NCBI GenBank assembly: GCA_046733295.1
Contig: JBKPOY010000031.1
Coordinates: 62,001-126,000, forward strand
DNA length: 64,000 nt
Source: 13-2-20CM-68-14 sp046733295
GTDB lineage: Bacteria; Actinomycetota; Thermoleophilia; Gaiellales; Gaiellaceae
Direction: 5' to 3'
The notes under the pieces were generated by a model that ran no database searches, had not been told where the DNA came from, and worked only from the letters and a program-made list of their open reading frames with translations. Position 1 is the stretch's first letter. Every line of letters starts with the position of its first letter. A program made the translations under genes and the position numbers. Below are positions 33,926 through 42,788 of the stretch, piece by piece.

Positions 33926-36076
33926 CTAAGCGGGCGCGCGCTCGATCTGCACGTTCGGCAGCCAGCGCAGCCAGCTCGGCAGATACCAGTTCCAGCGGCC
34001 GAGCAGCGCCATCGCCGCGGGCAGGATCACCGAGCGGATGATCGTCGCGTCGATGAGCAGCGCGATCGCCACGCCGAAGCCCATCTGCTGGAACATGACC
34101 AGGTCGCCCATCGCAAAGCCGATGAACACGGCGACGATGATCAGCGCGGCGCCGGTGATGATCCGCGCGGTCGAGGCGACCCCCCAGGCAACGGAGGCGG
34201 TCGTCTCACCGGTCTCGTCGTAGCGCTCCTTGATCCGGCTGAGCAGGAAGACCTGGTAGTCCATCGAGAGCCCGAACAGGACCGAGAACAGGAAGAGCGG
34301 CACCCAGGCCTCGATCGAATCGACCTGGCTGAAGCCGAGCAGGCCGGTTCCGACCCCTTTCTGGAACACGAGCACGAGCAGGCCGTACGCCGCGCCGACG
34401 GAGAGCAGGTTGAGGACGAGCGCGGTGCCGGCGACGACGAGCGAGCGGAACGCGATCGTCAGCAGGACGAAGGTCAGGCCGAGCACGAAGACGAAGACGT
34501 ACGGGGCGGGATCGCTGACCGAGTCGAAGTAGTCGACGTTCTCGGCCGTTCGACCACCGACGAGGACGCGCGCGCCGGTGTCGCCGAACGTCTCGGGAAT
34601 CAGGTTCGAGCGCAGGTTCCGCACGGCCGCCACGGCTTCGCTGCCGGCTTCGTCGCCTCGCACCGGCACGTCGAGCGCGGCCACCTCGCCGTCGGGTGCG
34701 TACCGGATCTGCCCCGGCCCGAACTGCGGATCGTCCGCGAGCCTGAAACGGAGAGCCCGAAGACCGGAGCGAACCTCCGGGTCCGACGCGTGATCCGCGA
34801 CGACGATGCGAACAGGGTCGGCGCCCGCGTTCGGGAAGCTCTCCGCGAGCGCCACGTAGCCGCGCTTCGAGACGAACCTGTCGGGCAGCGTGCTGACGCC
34901 GTTCGTGCCGACGGTGAGCGAGAACACGGGGATCGCGGCGGCGATCAGCAGCCCGCATGCGACCGCGAGGAACAGAGCCGGTCGCCGCAGGACGCGGCCG
35001 ATGATGGCGCCCCAGAACCGCCCTTCGAGCTCGGGGTCGCCGAAGAACGGCAGACGCAGGGCGTTCACGCGGTCTCGCAGGAGGCCCAGTAGCGCGGGCA
35101 AGAGGGTCAAGGCCGCGGCGACCGAGGTGATGCCGACGAGGATCGCGCCCGCGGCGAGGCTCCGCATCACCGTGTTCGGCACGATCAGCATGCCGAGCAT
35201 CGCGATCACGAAGGCACTGCCGCTGAAGAGCACCGCCCGGCTCGCCGTCGCGCCCGCGGCCTCGATCGCGTCGAGCTCGTGCTTGCCGCCACCTCGCTCC
35301 TCGCGATAGCGGGAGACGACGAACAACGAGTAGTCGATCCCGAGAGCGAGCCCCATGCCCGTCAGCATGTTGACGACGAAGATGGAGAGCTCCCAGGCCT
35401 GGGCCGTCACCGCGACGAGGCCGAGGGCGACGATGATCGCGAGGATCGCCAGCAGGATCGGGACGAGCCCCGCGACGATCGCGCCGAAGACGAGGATCAG
35501 GATCACGAGCGCCGCCGGCAGGCCGAACTGGAGCTCGCCGGTCTTCAGGTCGTGCTGCGAAAGCTCCTCGAAGTCGTTGTCGCGGACGTTGTCACCCGCG
35601 ATCGCGACCTCGAAGCCCGAGGTCCCGTTCGCCTTTTCGACGACGTCGTTGACATCCTTGATGTCGCCCGTGTCCTCGACGAAGATCGGGATCAGGGTCG
35701 CGTGTCGATCCGCCGAGACGAGTGTCTTGTCGCCGCTCGTGTAGTAGGAGCGCGCCGTGGCGATCTTGCCCGTCCTGGCGCCGTCCGCTGCGAGGCGCGT
35801 GACGAAGCCTCGGAACTCGGGCTGGTCGACCGTGTGCTCCCGTGAACGCACGAGGACGATGTCGGTGACCTCCTGTCGCGGATCCGGCGGGAAGGCGCTT
35901 GCCTCGAGCCGTTCGGCCTGGAGGTACTCGGGATTCCCGGCTGCTCCGCCTTCGCTCGTCAGGCGTCCGGGCAGGAGCACCGCGATCGCCGCGAAGGCGA
36001 GCACGAGCGCCGCGATCCAGCCGCCGATCGTGAGCCAGGGGTGACGGCTGCAGGCCCTGGCGAGGGACTCGGTCAC
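33926..36076 (-). CDS. MMPL/RND family membrane transporter
   Basis: A transporter of 716 residues of the MmpL type, which exports lipids or other hydrophobic compounds using the proton gradient. Two repeats each begin with a helix followed by a large external domain and a block of five to six helices. The first block has GIDYSLFVVSRYREE (the conserved D-Y pair), the second GLSMDYQVFLLSRIKERY. The start is GTG 36076, 18 bases after the epimerase gene. It is the last gene of a dcd-epimerase-MMPL unit. The substrate is unknown. Confidence 0.9.
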   Translation of the reverse strand: MTESLARACSRHPWLTIGGWIAALVLAFAAIAVLLPGRLTSEGGAAGNPEYLQAERLEASAFPPDPRQEVTDIVLVRSREHTVDQPEFRGFVTRLAADGARTGKIATARSYYTSGDKTLVSADRHATLIPIFVEDTGDIKDVNDVVEKANGTSGFEVAIAGDNVRDNDFEELSQHDLKTGELQFGLPAALVILILVFGAIVAGLVPILLAILAIIVALGLVAVTAQAWELSIFVVNMLTGMGLALGIDYSLFVVSRYREERGGGKHELDAIEAAGATASRAVLFSGSAFVIAMLGMLIVPNTVMRSLAAGAILVGITSVAAALTLLPALLGLLRDRVNALRLPFFGDPELEGRFWGAIIGRVLRRPALFLAVACGLLIAAAIPVFSLTVGTNGVSTLPDRFVSKRGYVALAESFPNAGADPVRIVVADHASDPEVRSGLRALRFRLADDPQFGPGQIRYAPDGEVAALDVPVRGDEAGSEAVAAVRNLRSNLIPETFGDTGARVLVGGRTAENVDYFDSVSDPAPYVFVFVLGLTFVLLTIAFRSLVVAGTALVLNLLSVGAAYGLLVLVFQKGVGTGLLGFSQVDSIEAWVPLFLFSVLFGLSMDYQVFLLSRIKERYDETGETTASVAWGVASTARIITGAALIIVAVFIGFAMGDLVMFQQMGFGVAIALLIDATIIRSVILPAAMALLGRWNWYLPSWLRWLPNVQIERAPA

Positions 36077-36094
36077 GCCACCGAGTGTCGCCCG

Positions 36095-36976
36095 TCAGGC
36101 GGCTTTGCGCAACTGTTCGTCCAGGGGGACGAGCGGTAGCCCGAACGTCTGCACGGCGTCGTCGTTGCGCGTGACGTTGTCCCCGTGCTCGAGCATCGTC
36201 AGGAGATCGCGCGTCAGCGGGATGTTGCCCGGCAGGCGTTCCGTCACCATCGCGTTGATGCGCATCAGCGAGACCGGGACATGCATGCTCGGGCGCCGCT
36301 GTCCGAGCGTCCGCTTGAGCCGCTGCCAGAACTCGTTCCAGCTGACCGCGTCGGGGCCACCGAGCTCGAACGTCTCGTTCGTCGCCTCGGCCTTGTCCAG
36401 GGCGGCGGCGAAGTAGGCGGCGACGTCGTCGATCCAGATCGGCTGGATGCGCTGGTCGCCCGAGCCGATGATGGGTGTCACGGGTGCGAGTCTGGCGAGG
36501 CGCCTGAAGGTCGGCAGGATGCCGCCGTCGCGGGCGAAGACGAAGCTCGGCCGCAGGATCACGTGCTCGACGCCGGCGTCCTTGACGGCCTGCTCCATTT
36601 CCCACTTGGCGTGGTAGTAAGGGACGAGATCCTTCGACGACTCGTCGGTGCCGAGGGCGCTCATCAGGACGAATCGCCCGACGCCCGCGTCCCTGGCCGC
36701 CGCGAGGAGATCGCGCGTGCCCTGCTCCATCACGCGGCCGAAGTCCTCCTTCGGCCCCTGTCGGATCGCGACGAGGTGCACGACCGCGTCCATGCCGTCG
36801 ACCGCGCTGCGCAGGCTTGTCGTGTCGGTCATGTCCCCCGGGACCGGTTGAGCCGGGACGTCGCGCGCGCGGGCCGAGTCTCGGACGAGAACGCGAACCT
36901 CGTGGCCTCCTCCGGCGATCGCCCGGACGACGTGCGGGCCGACGAACCCGGTGCCGCCGGTGACGAGGACCTTCAG
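36095..36976 (-). CDS. NAD(P)-binding epimerase/NmrA-like protein with apparent CTG start
   Basis: An atypical SDR of 293 residues. Its cofactor loop VTGGTGFVGPHVV begins at residue 5 only if translation starts at CTG 36976. That CTG overlaps the dcd stop as CTGA and has GAGGAGG seven bases upstream. No ATG, GTG or TTG lies nearby in frame; ATG 36832 would delete the whole nucleotide-binding fold. Later features are VHLVAIRQG, FVLMSALG, YHAKWEMEQAV (a Y-x-x-x-K) and RPSFVFARDGG, resembling the NDUFA9-like/NmrA group that acts on quinone- or lipid-linked substrates. The exact role is unknown. Confidence 0.8.
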   Translation of the reverse strand: MKVLVTGGTGFVGPHVVRAIAGGGHEVRVLVRDSARARDVPAQPVPGDMTDTTSLRSAVDGMDAVVHLVAIRQGPKEDFGRVMEQGTRDLLAAARDAGVGRFVLMSALGTDESSKDLVPYYHAKWEMEQAVKDAGVEHVILRPSFVFARDGGILPTFRRLARLAPVTPIIGSGDQRIQPIWIDDVAAYFAAALDKAEATNETFELGGPDAVSWNEFWQRLKRTLGQRRPSMHVPVSLMRINAMVTERLPGNIPLTRDLLTMLEHGDNVTRNDDAVQTFGLPLVPLDEQLRKAA

Positions 36977-37554
36977 CTCGTCGCCTCCTCGTGTTCGAAG
37001 TTCTGCCAGTAGCGGCTCGGCGTGGGGCCCATCTGCCCCTGGTACTTCGAGCCGAGCTCGCCGCTCCCGTACGGCTTGTCGGCGGGCTCGGAGAGCTGCA
37101 CGAACGAGATCTGGCCGATCTTCATCCCGTGGTAGATGGTGATCGGGAGGTTGGCGACGTTCGAGAGCTCGAGCGTCACGTGCCCGTCCCAGCCCGGGTC
37201 GATGAAGCCGGCGGTGGAGTGGATCAGGAGGCCGAGGCGCCCGAGCGAGCTCTTGCCCTCGAGGCGGGCGACGAGGTCGTCGGGCAGCATGATCCGCTCG
37301 AGGGTCGATCCGAGGACGAACTCGCCCGGGTGGAGGATGAACGGCTGGTCGTCGGCGACCTCGACGAGCTCGGTCAGGTCCTCCTGCGGTTCCTTGACGT
37401 CGATGAACGGGTACCGCGCGTTGTGGAAGACGCGGAAGTACCGGTCGACGCGGACGTCGACGCTCGAGGGCTGCAGCAGCGACTCGTCGTAGGGGTCGAT
37501 GACGATCCGCTCCTCGTCGAGCAGCCGGGCGATCGTGCGGTCGGAGAGAACCAC
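36973..37554 (-). CDS. dcd: dCTP deaminase (probably bifunctional, dUMP-forming)
   Basis: A nucleotide-pool enzyme of 193 residues. It has SSVDVRVDRYFRVF, ARLEGKSSLGRLGLL, STAGFIDPGWDGHVTLELSN and the C-terminal GQMGPTPSRYWQNF. This set matches the mycobacterial/archaeal type that converts dCTP straight to dUMP by combining deaminase and dUTPase steps; the call rests on family resemblance. The start is GTG 37554, six bases after a TAGAAT -10 box, so the mRNA should be leaderless. It is the first gene of the operon and overlaps the epimerase by four bases. Confidence 0.93.
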   Translation of the reverse strand: MVLSDRTIARLLDEERIVIDPYDESLLQPSSVDVRVDRYFRVFHNARYPFIDVKEPQEDLTELVEVADDQPFILHPGEFVLGSTLERIMLPDDLVARLEGKSSLGRLGLLIHSTAGFIDPGWDGHVTLELSNVANLPITIYHGMKIGQISFVQLSEPADKPYGSGELGSKYQGQMGPTPSRYWQNFEHEEATS

Positions 37555-37560
37555 GGCGCG

Positions 37561-37566
37561 ATTCTA
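37561..37566 (-). promoter_or_regulatory. -10 box of dcd (leaderless)
   Basis: TAGAAT on the minus strand, six bases before GTG 37554. It is the best -10 match of the leaderless set in this window. Confidence 0.55.
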
Positions 37567-37608
37567 CGGGCGCGCCCCGGGCGCCCCGAACCGTCCATCA
37601 AGGGCATG

Positions 37609-37629
37609 GTCCGGGGTCAGACCCCGGAC
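37609..37629. repeat. GTC..GAC palindromic repeat in the dcd-MMPL intergenic region
   Basis: A 21-base perfect palindrome (single central A) around GGGGTCAGACCCC. A related degenerate element, GTGTCAGACGCCGGACATG, lies at 37702-37720, and another copy of the palindrome lies inside sufD. Apart from these repeats and the dcd promoter, the 182-base gap (37555-37736) shows nothing. Confidence 0.7.
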
Positions 37630-37736
37630 ACGCCCCGAAACGGCAAAAGCCCTGCTCACGAGCTGCTTCGACCGCCCCGGGACACGTCTTTCGGGCGCTG
37701 AGTGTCAGACGCCGGACATGCCCGGTGGGGACAGGG

Positions 37737-39908
37737 TCAGCGGCCGCCGGCGGCCGCGCCGCCCGTCGCCAGCGGCGACGGCGGCACCCGCAGGACCTTC
37801 GCGACGGGCTGGGGGAGCCACCAGTTCCAGCGGCCGAAGAGGCGGACGAGCGCTGGTACGAGCAGCGCGCGGATCACCGTGGCGTCGAAGATGACCCCGG
37901 CTGCGAGGCCGATGCCGAACTGCTTGATGTCCACGCCGGGGCCGCTCGAGAGGACGAAGAACGCGAACATCAGCACCAGCGCGGCGCTGGTCACGAGCTT
38001 GCCCGTGCGCGCCAGGCCGAGCTCGACCGCCTGCACGGTGTCGCCGGTGCGGTCGTACTCCTCGCGCATGCGCGTGAGCATGAACACCTCGTAGTCCATC
38101 GAGAGGCCGTACAGGAAGGCGAAGATCATCAGCGGGATCCAGGCGATGATCGCCTGCGTCGCGGGCACGCCCCAGATCGCGTCCGAGCCGTGGCCCCACT
38201 GGAAGATGAAGACGATGATCCCGTAGGCCGCGCCGAGCGAGATCAGGTTCAGGATCACGGCCTTCAGCGGCAGCACGATCGAGCGGAACGCTCGCATCAG
38301 AAGCAGGAACGTCAGCAGGATCACGAACGCGAGCACGTAGCCGAACTTGCCGTACACGGCGTGCACGAAGTCGCGGTCCTCCGGCGACACGCCGGCCAGG
38401 GTGAGCCGCGTCGGACCGCCAATCGACCGTTCGATCGACGGTAGGACGTCGTGCTGGAGGCGCGAGATCGTTCCCGAGGAAGCCTTGCTCGCCGAGTCGG
38501 TGCTCGGGAAGGCCTCGATCAGCTGGTCGTCGCCCTTCTTCCAGTCCGGCGGCGCCGCGGCGGCGGAGATCCCCTCCGTCTGGCGCAGCCGCGAGACGAC
38601 GACCTTGCCGGCGTTCTCCCCGTTCTCGGCGAGCACGATGTACGGCTTCATCACACCCGGGGAAAGCTCGGCCCGGTCGAGCGCCGAGCGCCCCGCGATC
38701 GCGTCGCCCGAGCCCGGGAAGTCCTTCAGCTTCGCCTCGGCCGGGTTGAGCTGCAGCCCGGGGACGAGCAGCACGGCGACGATGACGACCCCGAGCACCG
38801 CGACGGGGATCGGCATCCGCGTGACGAACGCCGCCCAGCGGTGCCAGAACCCCGTCGTCGGGTCCTGCCGCTCGACGATCCGCTTCGGCATCACACGCAG
38901 CCGGTTGATCTTGTGACCGAGCATGGCGAGCAGGGCCGGCAGCAAGGTGATCGAGGTCAGCACCGAGACCGCGGGGATCAGCATCCCGCCGATCCCGATC
39001 GAGCGAATCACCGGGATGGGCAGGATCACCATGCTCACGAGCCCGATCGCCACGGTTGAGCCCGAGACGATCACCGAGCGGCCCGCGTTCCGCATCGTCT
39101 GGACCAGCGCCGTCTCGGGGTCCTCGCCCAGCTGCAGCTCTTCGCGGAACCGGAAGATCATCAACAGCGAGTAGTCGATCGCGACTCCGAGGCCGACCAG
39201 CGCAACGAGGAACTGGACGATGATCGAGACGGAGGTGATGTAGGTCAGCAGCAGGATCAGCGTGAAGGTGTTGAGGATCGACGCGATTGCGATCGCGATC
39301 GGCATCGCGACGGCCGGCAGCGTCCCGAAGACGAAGAGCAGGATCACGACCGCGCCGAGGCCGCCGATGATGGCCTCGGTCAAGACGCTCGGACCGTTGT
39401 CGTCGCCGCCGCTCGACGCCTCGTAGAGCGGGTCGCGCCCGGTCAGGTACGCCTGCACGCCCGCGGGTGCCTGGTTTTTCAAGACCTCCCGCGTCTCCTT
39501 GATGTGGACGTCGGTGTTGAAGCCCTGGTTCCCCGGCGGATAGATCTCCGCGAAGGTCGTGTGGCCGTCCTTCGAGACGTACGCGTCGCTCTGCGTGGAG
39601 AAGTACGAGCTGACGCGCGAGCCGGGGTTCTTCGCGGCGGCGGCGTTGATCGCGTTGTCGATGCCGCTCTGCTTGGTCACGTCCCCGTCGCTGTGGAACA
39701 CCGCGACGAGGGGCGCGTTCTCCCCCGTGCCGAAGGTCTTCAGGATCCGCTGATTCGCCTCGTAGGCCGAGTAGCCCGGGATGGAGAACTGCTCGAGCCA
39801 GCGCTTCGAGACGGCGTTGGCGGAGTACGCGCCGAGCAGCGTGAGCAGGATCCAGATGACGACGAAAGCACGGCGCCGGCGGTAGACGAGATGCGCGAGA
39901 CGGGTCAC
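37737..39908 (-). CDS. MMPL/RND family membrane transporter
   Basis: A second MmpL-type exporter of 723 residues, not a close copy of the one at 33.9-36.1 kb but with the same two-repeat layout. Motifs are GVAIDYSLLMIFRFREEL after the first helix block and YGLSMDYEVFMLTRMREEYDR in the second. External domains are at about residues 40-190 and 400-530. The start is GTG 39908. TAAGGT (complement of 39917-39922) ends eight bases upstream. It is divergent from the aminotransferase gene. The cargo is unknown; actinobacterial relatives export cell-envelope lipids. Confidence 0.9.
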   Translation of the reverse strand: MTRLAHLVYRRRRAFVVIWILLTLLGAYSANAVSKRWLEQFSIPGYSAYEANQRILKTFGTGENAPLVAVFHSDGDVTKQSGIDNAINAAAAKNPGSRVSSYFSTQSDAYVSKDGHTTFAEIYPPGNQGFNTDVHIKETREVLKNQAPAGVQAYLTGRDPLYEASSGGDDNGPSVLTEAIIGGLGAVVILLFVFGTLPAVAMPIAIAIASILNTFTLILLLTYITSVSIIVQFLVALVGLGVAIDYSLLMIFRFREELQLGEDPETALVQTMRNAGRSVIVSGSTVAIGLVSMVILPIPVIRSIGIGGMLIPAVSVLTSITLLPALLAMLGHKINRLRVMPKRIVERQDPTTGFWHRWAAFVTRMPIPVAVLGVVIVAVLLVPGLQLNPAEAKLKDFPGSGDAIAGRSALDRAELSPGVMKPYIVLAENGENAGKVVVSRLRQTEGISAAAAPPDWKKGDDQLIEAFPSTDSASKASSGTISRLQHDVLPSIERSIGGPTRLTLAGVSPEDRDFVHAVYGKFGYVLAFVILLTFLLLMRAFRSIVLPLKAVILNLISLGAAYGIIVFIFQWGHGSDAIWGVPATQAIIAWIPLMIFAFLYGLSMDYEVFMLTRMREEYDRTGDTVQAVELGLARTGKLVTSAALVLMFAFFVLSSGPGVDIKQFGIGLAAGVIFDATVIRALLVPALVRLFGRWNWWLPQPVAKVLRVPPSPLATGGAAAGGR

Positions 39909-39916
39909 AGCCCGGC

Positions 39917-39981
39917 ACCTTACGGACCGACCCTGACTAGATGCTATTCAACTATGCAGCCGCCGCCGGCTGCTGTATCGT
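39917..39981. promoter_or_regulatory. divergent leaderless promoters of the MMPL and aminotransferase genes
   Basis: Minus strand: TAAGGT at 39917-39922, eight bases before GTG 39908. Plus strand: TATCGT at 39976-39981, seven bases before ATG 39989. The 80-base gap holds both, so the two genes may share control. Confidence 0.5.
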
Positions 39982-39988
39982 CAGCCGC

Positions 39989-41314
39989 ATGGCGATGACA
40001 CGGACGATCGAGTTGAAGACGGCAATTCCGGGGCCGAGGTCGCGCGAGATCCTCGAGCGCAAGGAGCGGGTCGTGGCCGAGCCGCTCTCGATCTACCTGC
40101 CCGTCGTGATCGAGGAAGGGCGGGGCGCGACGCTCACCGACGTGGACGGCAACACGTTCATCGACTTCACCGGCGGCGTCGGCTGCCTCAACGTCGGCCA
40201 CTCCAACCCACGGGTGGTCGAGGCAGCCCAGCAGCAGCTGGAGAGGTTCTCGCACACGGATTTCACGATCGTCCCCTACGAGGTCTACGTCACCCTCGCC
40301 GAGCGCCTGATAGCCGCCTCGCCGTTCCGCTCGCCCGCGAAGGCGGCCTTCTTCAACGCCGGCACCGAGGCGGTCGAGAACGCGATCAAGTTCGCGCGCG
40401 CACACACCGGCCGGCCCGCCGTGATCGCGTTCGAAGGTGGCTTCCACGGACGGACGCTCCTCTCGCTGTCGCTCACCTCCAAGACCCACCCCTACAAGGC
40501 GGGGCTCGGGCCGTTCGCGCCCGAGGTCTACCGGGTGCCGTTCCCGAACGACTATCGGGGCCCCAGCGCGGCCGAGGCGCTCGAGGCCCTCGAGCGCACG
40601 CTGATCACGCAGGTCGCGGCCGAGACGGTCGCGGCGATCGTGATCGAGCCGGTCCAGGGCGAGGGCGGCTTCGTCGTCGCGCCGAAGGAGTTCATGGAGG
40701 GTGTGCGCCGGATCTGCGACGAGCACGGAATCGTCATGGTGGTCGACGAGGTTCAGACGGGCTTCGGCCGCACCGGCAAGCTGTTCGCCATCGAGCACTA
40801 CGGGATCGAGCCCGACCTGATGACGATCGCGAAAGCGATCGCAGCGGGCTTGCCGCTGTCGGGCGTGCTGGGCAAGGCAGCGATCATGAACGCGCCGGGC
40901 GATTCCGCGATCGGCGGCACCTATGTCGGCAACCCGGTCGCGCAGGCGGCGGCCCTCGCCGTGCTCGACGTGTTCGAGGAGGAGGGGATCAACGACCGCG
41001 CAGGCCAGATCGGCGAGACGATTCGCGCTCGGATGGACTCCTGGCGCGAGCGCTGGCCGCGGATCGGCGACGTCCGCGGGCTCGGAGCGATGCTCGCGAT
41101 CGAGCTCGTCCGCGACCCGGCGACGAAGGAGCCCGACCCGGACGCGGCGACCGCGATCGTCGAGGCCGCGTCCGCGCGCGGCCTGCTCCTGCTCAAGTCG
41201 GGCATCTACTCGAACTGCATTCGGGTGCTCGCGCCGCTGATCCTCACGGAGGCCGAGCTCGACGAAGCTCTGGCGGTCTGGGAAGAGGCGCTCGAGACCG
41301 CCCTCGGCCGGTAG
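39989..41314 (+). CDS. gabT: class III aminotransferase (4-aminobutyrate aminotransferase type)
   Basis: A PLP enzyme of 441 residues transferring an omega-amino group, most like GABA/5-aminovalerate aminotransferases. It shows FTGGVGCLNVGHSNP, FFNAGTEAVENAIKFAR, EPVQGEGGF, VVDEVQTGFGRTG and the Schiff-base Lys in MTIAKAIAAGLPLSG. ATG 39989 is preferred over an upstream in-frame ATG at 39941 because TATCGT ends seven bases before it and the N-terminus then matches the family. The substrate is inferred. No succinate-semialdehyde dehydrogenase lies beside it. Confidence 0.88.
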   Translation: MAMTRTIELKTAIPGPRSREILERKERVVAEPLSIYLPVVIEEGRGATLTDVDGNTFIDFTGGVGCLNVGHSNPRVVEAAQQQLERFSHTDFTIVPYEVYVTLAERLIAASPFRSPAKAAFFNAGTEAVENAIKFARAHTGRPAVIAFEGGFHGRTLLSLSLTSKTHPYKAGLGPFAPEVYRVPFPNDYRGPSAAEALEALERTLITQVAAETVAAIVIEPVQGEGGFVVAPKEFMEGVRRICDEHGIVMVVDEVQTGFGRTGKLFAIEHYGIEPDLMTIAKAIAAGLPLSGVLGKAAIMNAPGDSAIGGTYVGNPVAQAAALAVLDVFEEEGINDRAGQIGETIRARMDSWRERWPRIGDVRGLGAMLAIELVRDPATKEPDPDAATAIVEAASARGLLLLKSGIYSNCIRVLAPLILTEAELDEALAVWEEALETALGR

Positions 41315-41332
41315 CGACGATCCGCACGCGGC

Positions 41333-41338
41333 TACGCT
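41333..41338 (+). promoter_or_regulatory. -10 box of the stand-alone kinase gene (leaderless)
   Basis: TACGCT seven bases before GTG 41346, in the 31-base gap after the aminotransferase gene. Confidence 0.5.
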
Positions 41339-41345
41339 GAGGCCC

Positions 41346-42788
41346 GTGGTCGGGGAACTGATCGCGGACCGTTACGAGCTCGAGGAGCTCGTCGGCTCCG
41401 GCGGCATGTCGAGCGTGTATCGCGCGCACGACCGCCTGCTGGAACGGAGCGTCGCGTTGAAGATCCTGCACGAGCAGTACACGCGCGACGACGACTACGT
41501 CGAGCGCTTCCGCCGCGAGGCGCGGTCGGTCGCCCAGCTCGCGCACCCCAACATCGTCACCGTCATCGACCGTGGAGAGCAGGACGGGCGCCAGTTCATC
41601 GTCTTCGAGTACGTCGACGGCGAGAACCTGAAGGAGCTGGCCGACCGCGAGGGTCCGCTGCATCCACACGATGCGATCGAGCTCGCGCTCCAGGTCGCGC
41701 GCGGCCTCTCCTTCGCGCACGACCAGGGGCTCGTCCACCGCGACGTCAAGCCGCAGAACGTCCTGCTCGACGCCGACGGCCGCGCGAAGGTGACGGATTT
41801 CGGCATCGCGCGGGCGCTCGACGTCGACGGCATGACGGTGACGGGGACGATCATGGGGACGAGCAACTACATCGCTCCGGAGCAGGCGCGCGGACAGCCG
41901 GTCGACGAGCAGACCGACGTCTACTCGCTCGGCTGCGTCCTGTTCGAGCTTCTCACCGGAGAGGTGCCCTACGAGGGCGACAACTTCGTCACGGTTGCGA
42001 TGCGCCACGTCAACGACCCGGTTCCGAGCGTGCGGGAGTACCGCCCCGACGTCCCGCAGCGGCTCGACTGGGCGATCCAGCGCGCGATGGCGAAAAGCCA
42101 CGAGGAGCGCTACGGGTCGATGGAGGAATTCGCGGAGGAGCTGGAGGCGTGCTACGTCGACCTCGACAGCGAGGAGGGGGCGACGATGATCGCCGCGCCC
42201 ACGGCCCGCCGTCCGCCACCCGCGCGTGCGAGGTCGAGGCGGCCGCGGGAGTCGCGTCGGCGCAGGAGCTTCGCGATCTGGCCGGCGGTGCTGTTCGGGG
42301 TTGGGCTGGCCGCACTCGCCGGGGCCCTGCTGGGGGTGCTGTTATTGGGAGGCGGGGACGACTCGAATGGCACGCCGCCCCGTCCGTCGGGGCCCGTCCA
42401 GTGGCAGAACGCGATCGCCTACGACCCCGACGGCGACCAGACCGAGCACGACGGCGAGGCCCGAAACGCGGTCGACGGCGATCCCGTCACGTACTGGACG
42501 ACCGAGCGCTACCAGAGCTTCGACAAGGAGGGCGTCGGCTTGATCGTGGCGGCGCGCCGCGCGGTGTCGCCACGGACCTTGACCTTCACGACCGACACGC
42601 CGGGCTTCACGGCGGAGATCCAGACTGGAAACTCGCGATCGGGGCCGTTCACCAAGGCCTCGAGCTCACGGACGGCCGGCCCGACGACGGGGTACTCGCT
42701 CGGCCGCGGCGGCCGCTACTTCCTGATCTGGATCACGGATCTCGGGGACAACGAGAGCGTCCACATCAACGAGGTGCGGGCGCGTTAG
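41346..42788 (+). CDS. Ser/Thr protein kinase with extracytoplasmic discoidin-like domain
   Basis: A PknB-like kinase of 480 residues. The cytoplasmic domain (1-270) has GSGGMSSVY, VALKIL, HRDVKPQNVLL, DFGIARA and APEQARG, all intact. An Arg-rich juxtamembrane segment leads to a helix at about 315-338 (WPAVLFGVGLAALAGALLGVLLL). The outer 130 residues (NAIAYDPDGDQTEHDGEA to VHINEVRAR) are beta-rich with the NAVDGDPVTYWTTERY pattern of F5/8-type-C (discoidin) domains, which bind sugars. A glycan- or wall-sensing role is inferred. The stop overlaps the convergent ddl stop. Confidence 0.9.
   Translation: MVGELIADRYELEELVGSGGMSSVYRAHDRLLERSVALKILHEQYTRDDDYVERFRREARSVAQLAHPNIVTVIDRGEQDGRQFIVFEYVDGENLKELADREGPLHPHDAIELALQVARGLSFAHDQGLVHRDVKPQNVLLDADGRAKVTDFGIARALDVDGMTVTGTIMGTSNYIAPEQARGQPVDEQTDVYSLGCVLFELLTGEVPYEGDNFVTVAMRHVNDPVPSVREYRPDVPQRLDWAIQRAMAKSHEERYGSMEEFAEELEACYVDLDSEEGATMIAAPTARRPPPARARSRRPRESRRRRSFAIWPAVLFGVGLAALAGALLGVLLLGGGDDSNGTPPRPSGPVQWQNAIAYDPDGDQTEHDGEARNAVDGDPVTYWTTERYQSFDKEGVGLIVAARRAVSPRTLTFTTDTPGFTAEIQTGNSRSGPFTKASSSRTAGPTTGYSLGRGGRYFLIWITDLGDNESVHINEVRAR

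Noticed and set aside
39941..39988. ATG 39941 as the gabT start
   Set aside because: It would add 16 residues (MLFNYAAAAGCC...) unlike the family N-terminus and would place the TATCGT promoter inside the gene.
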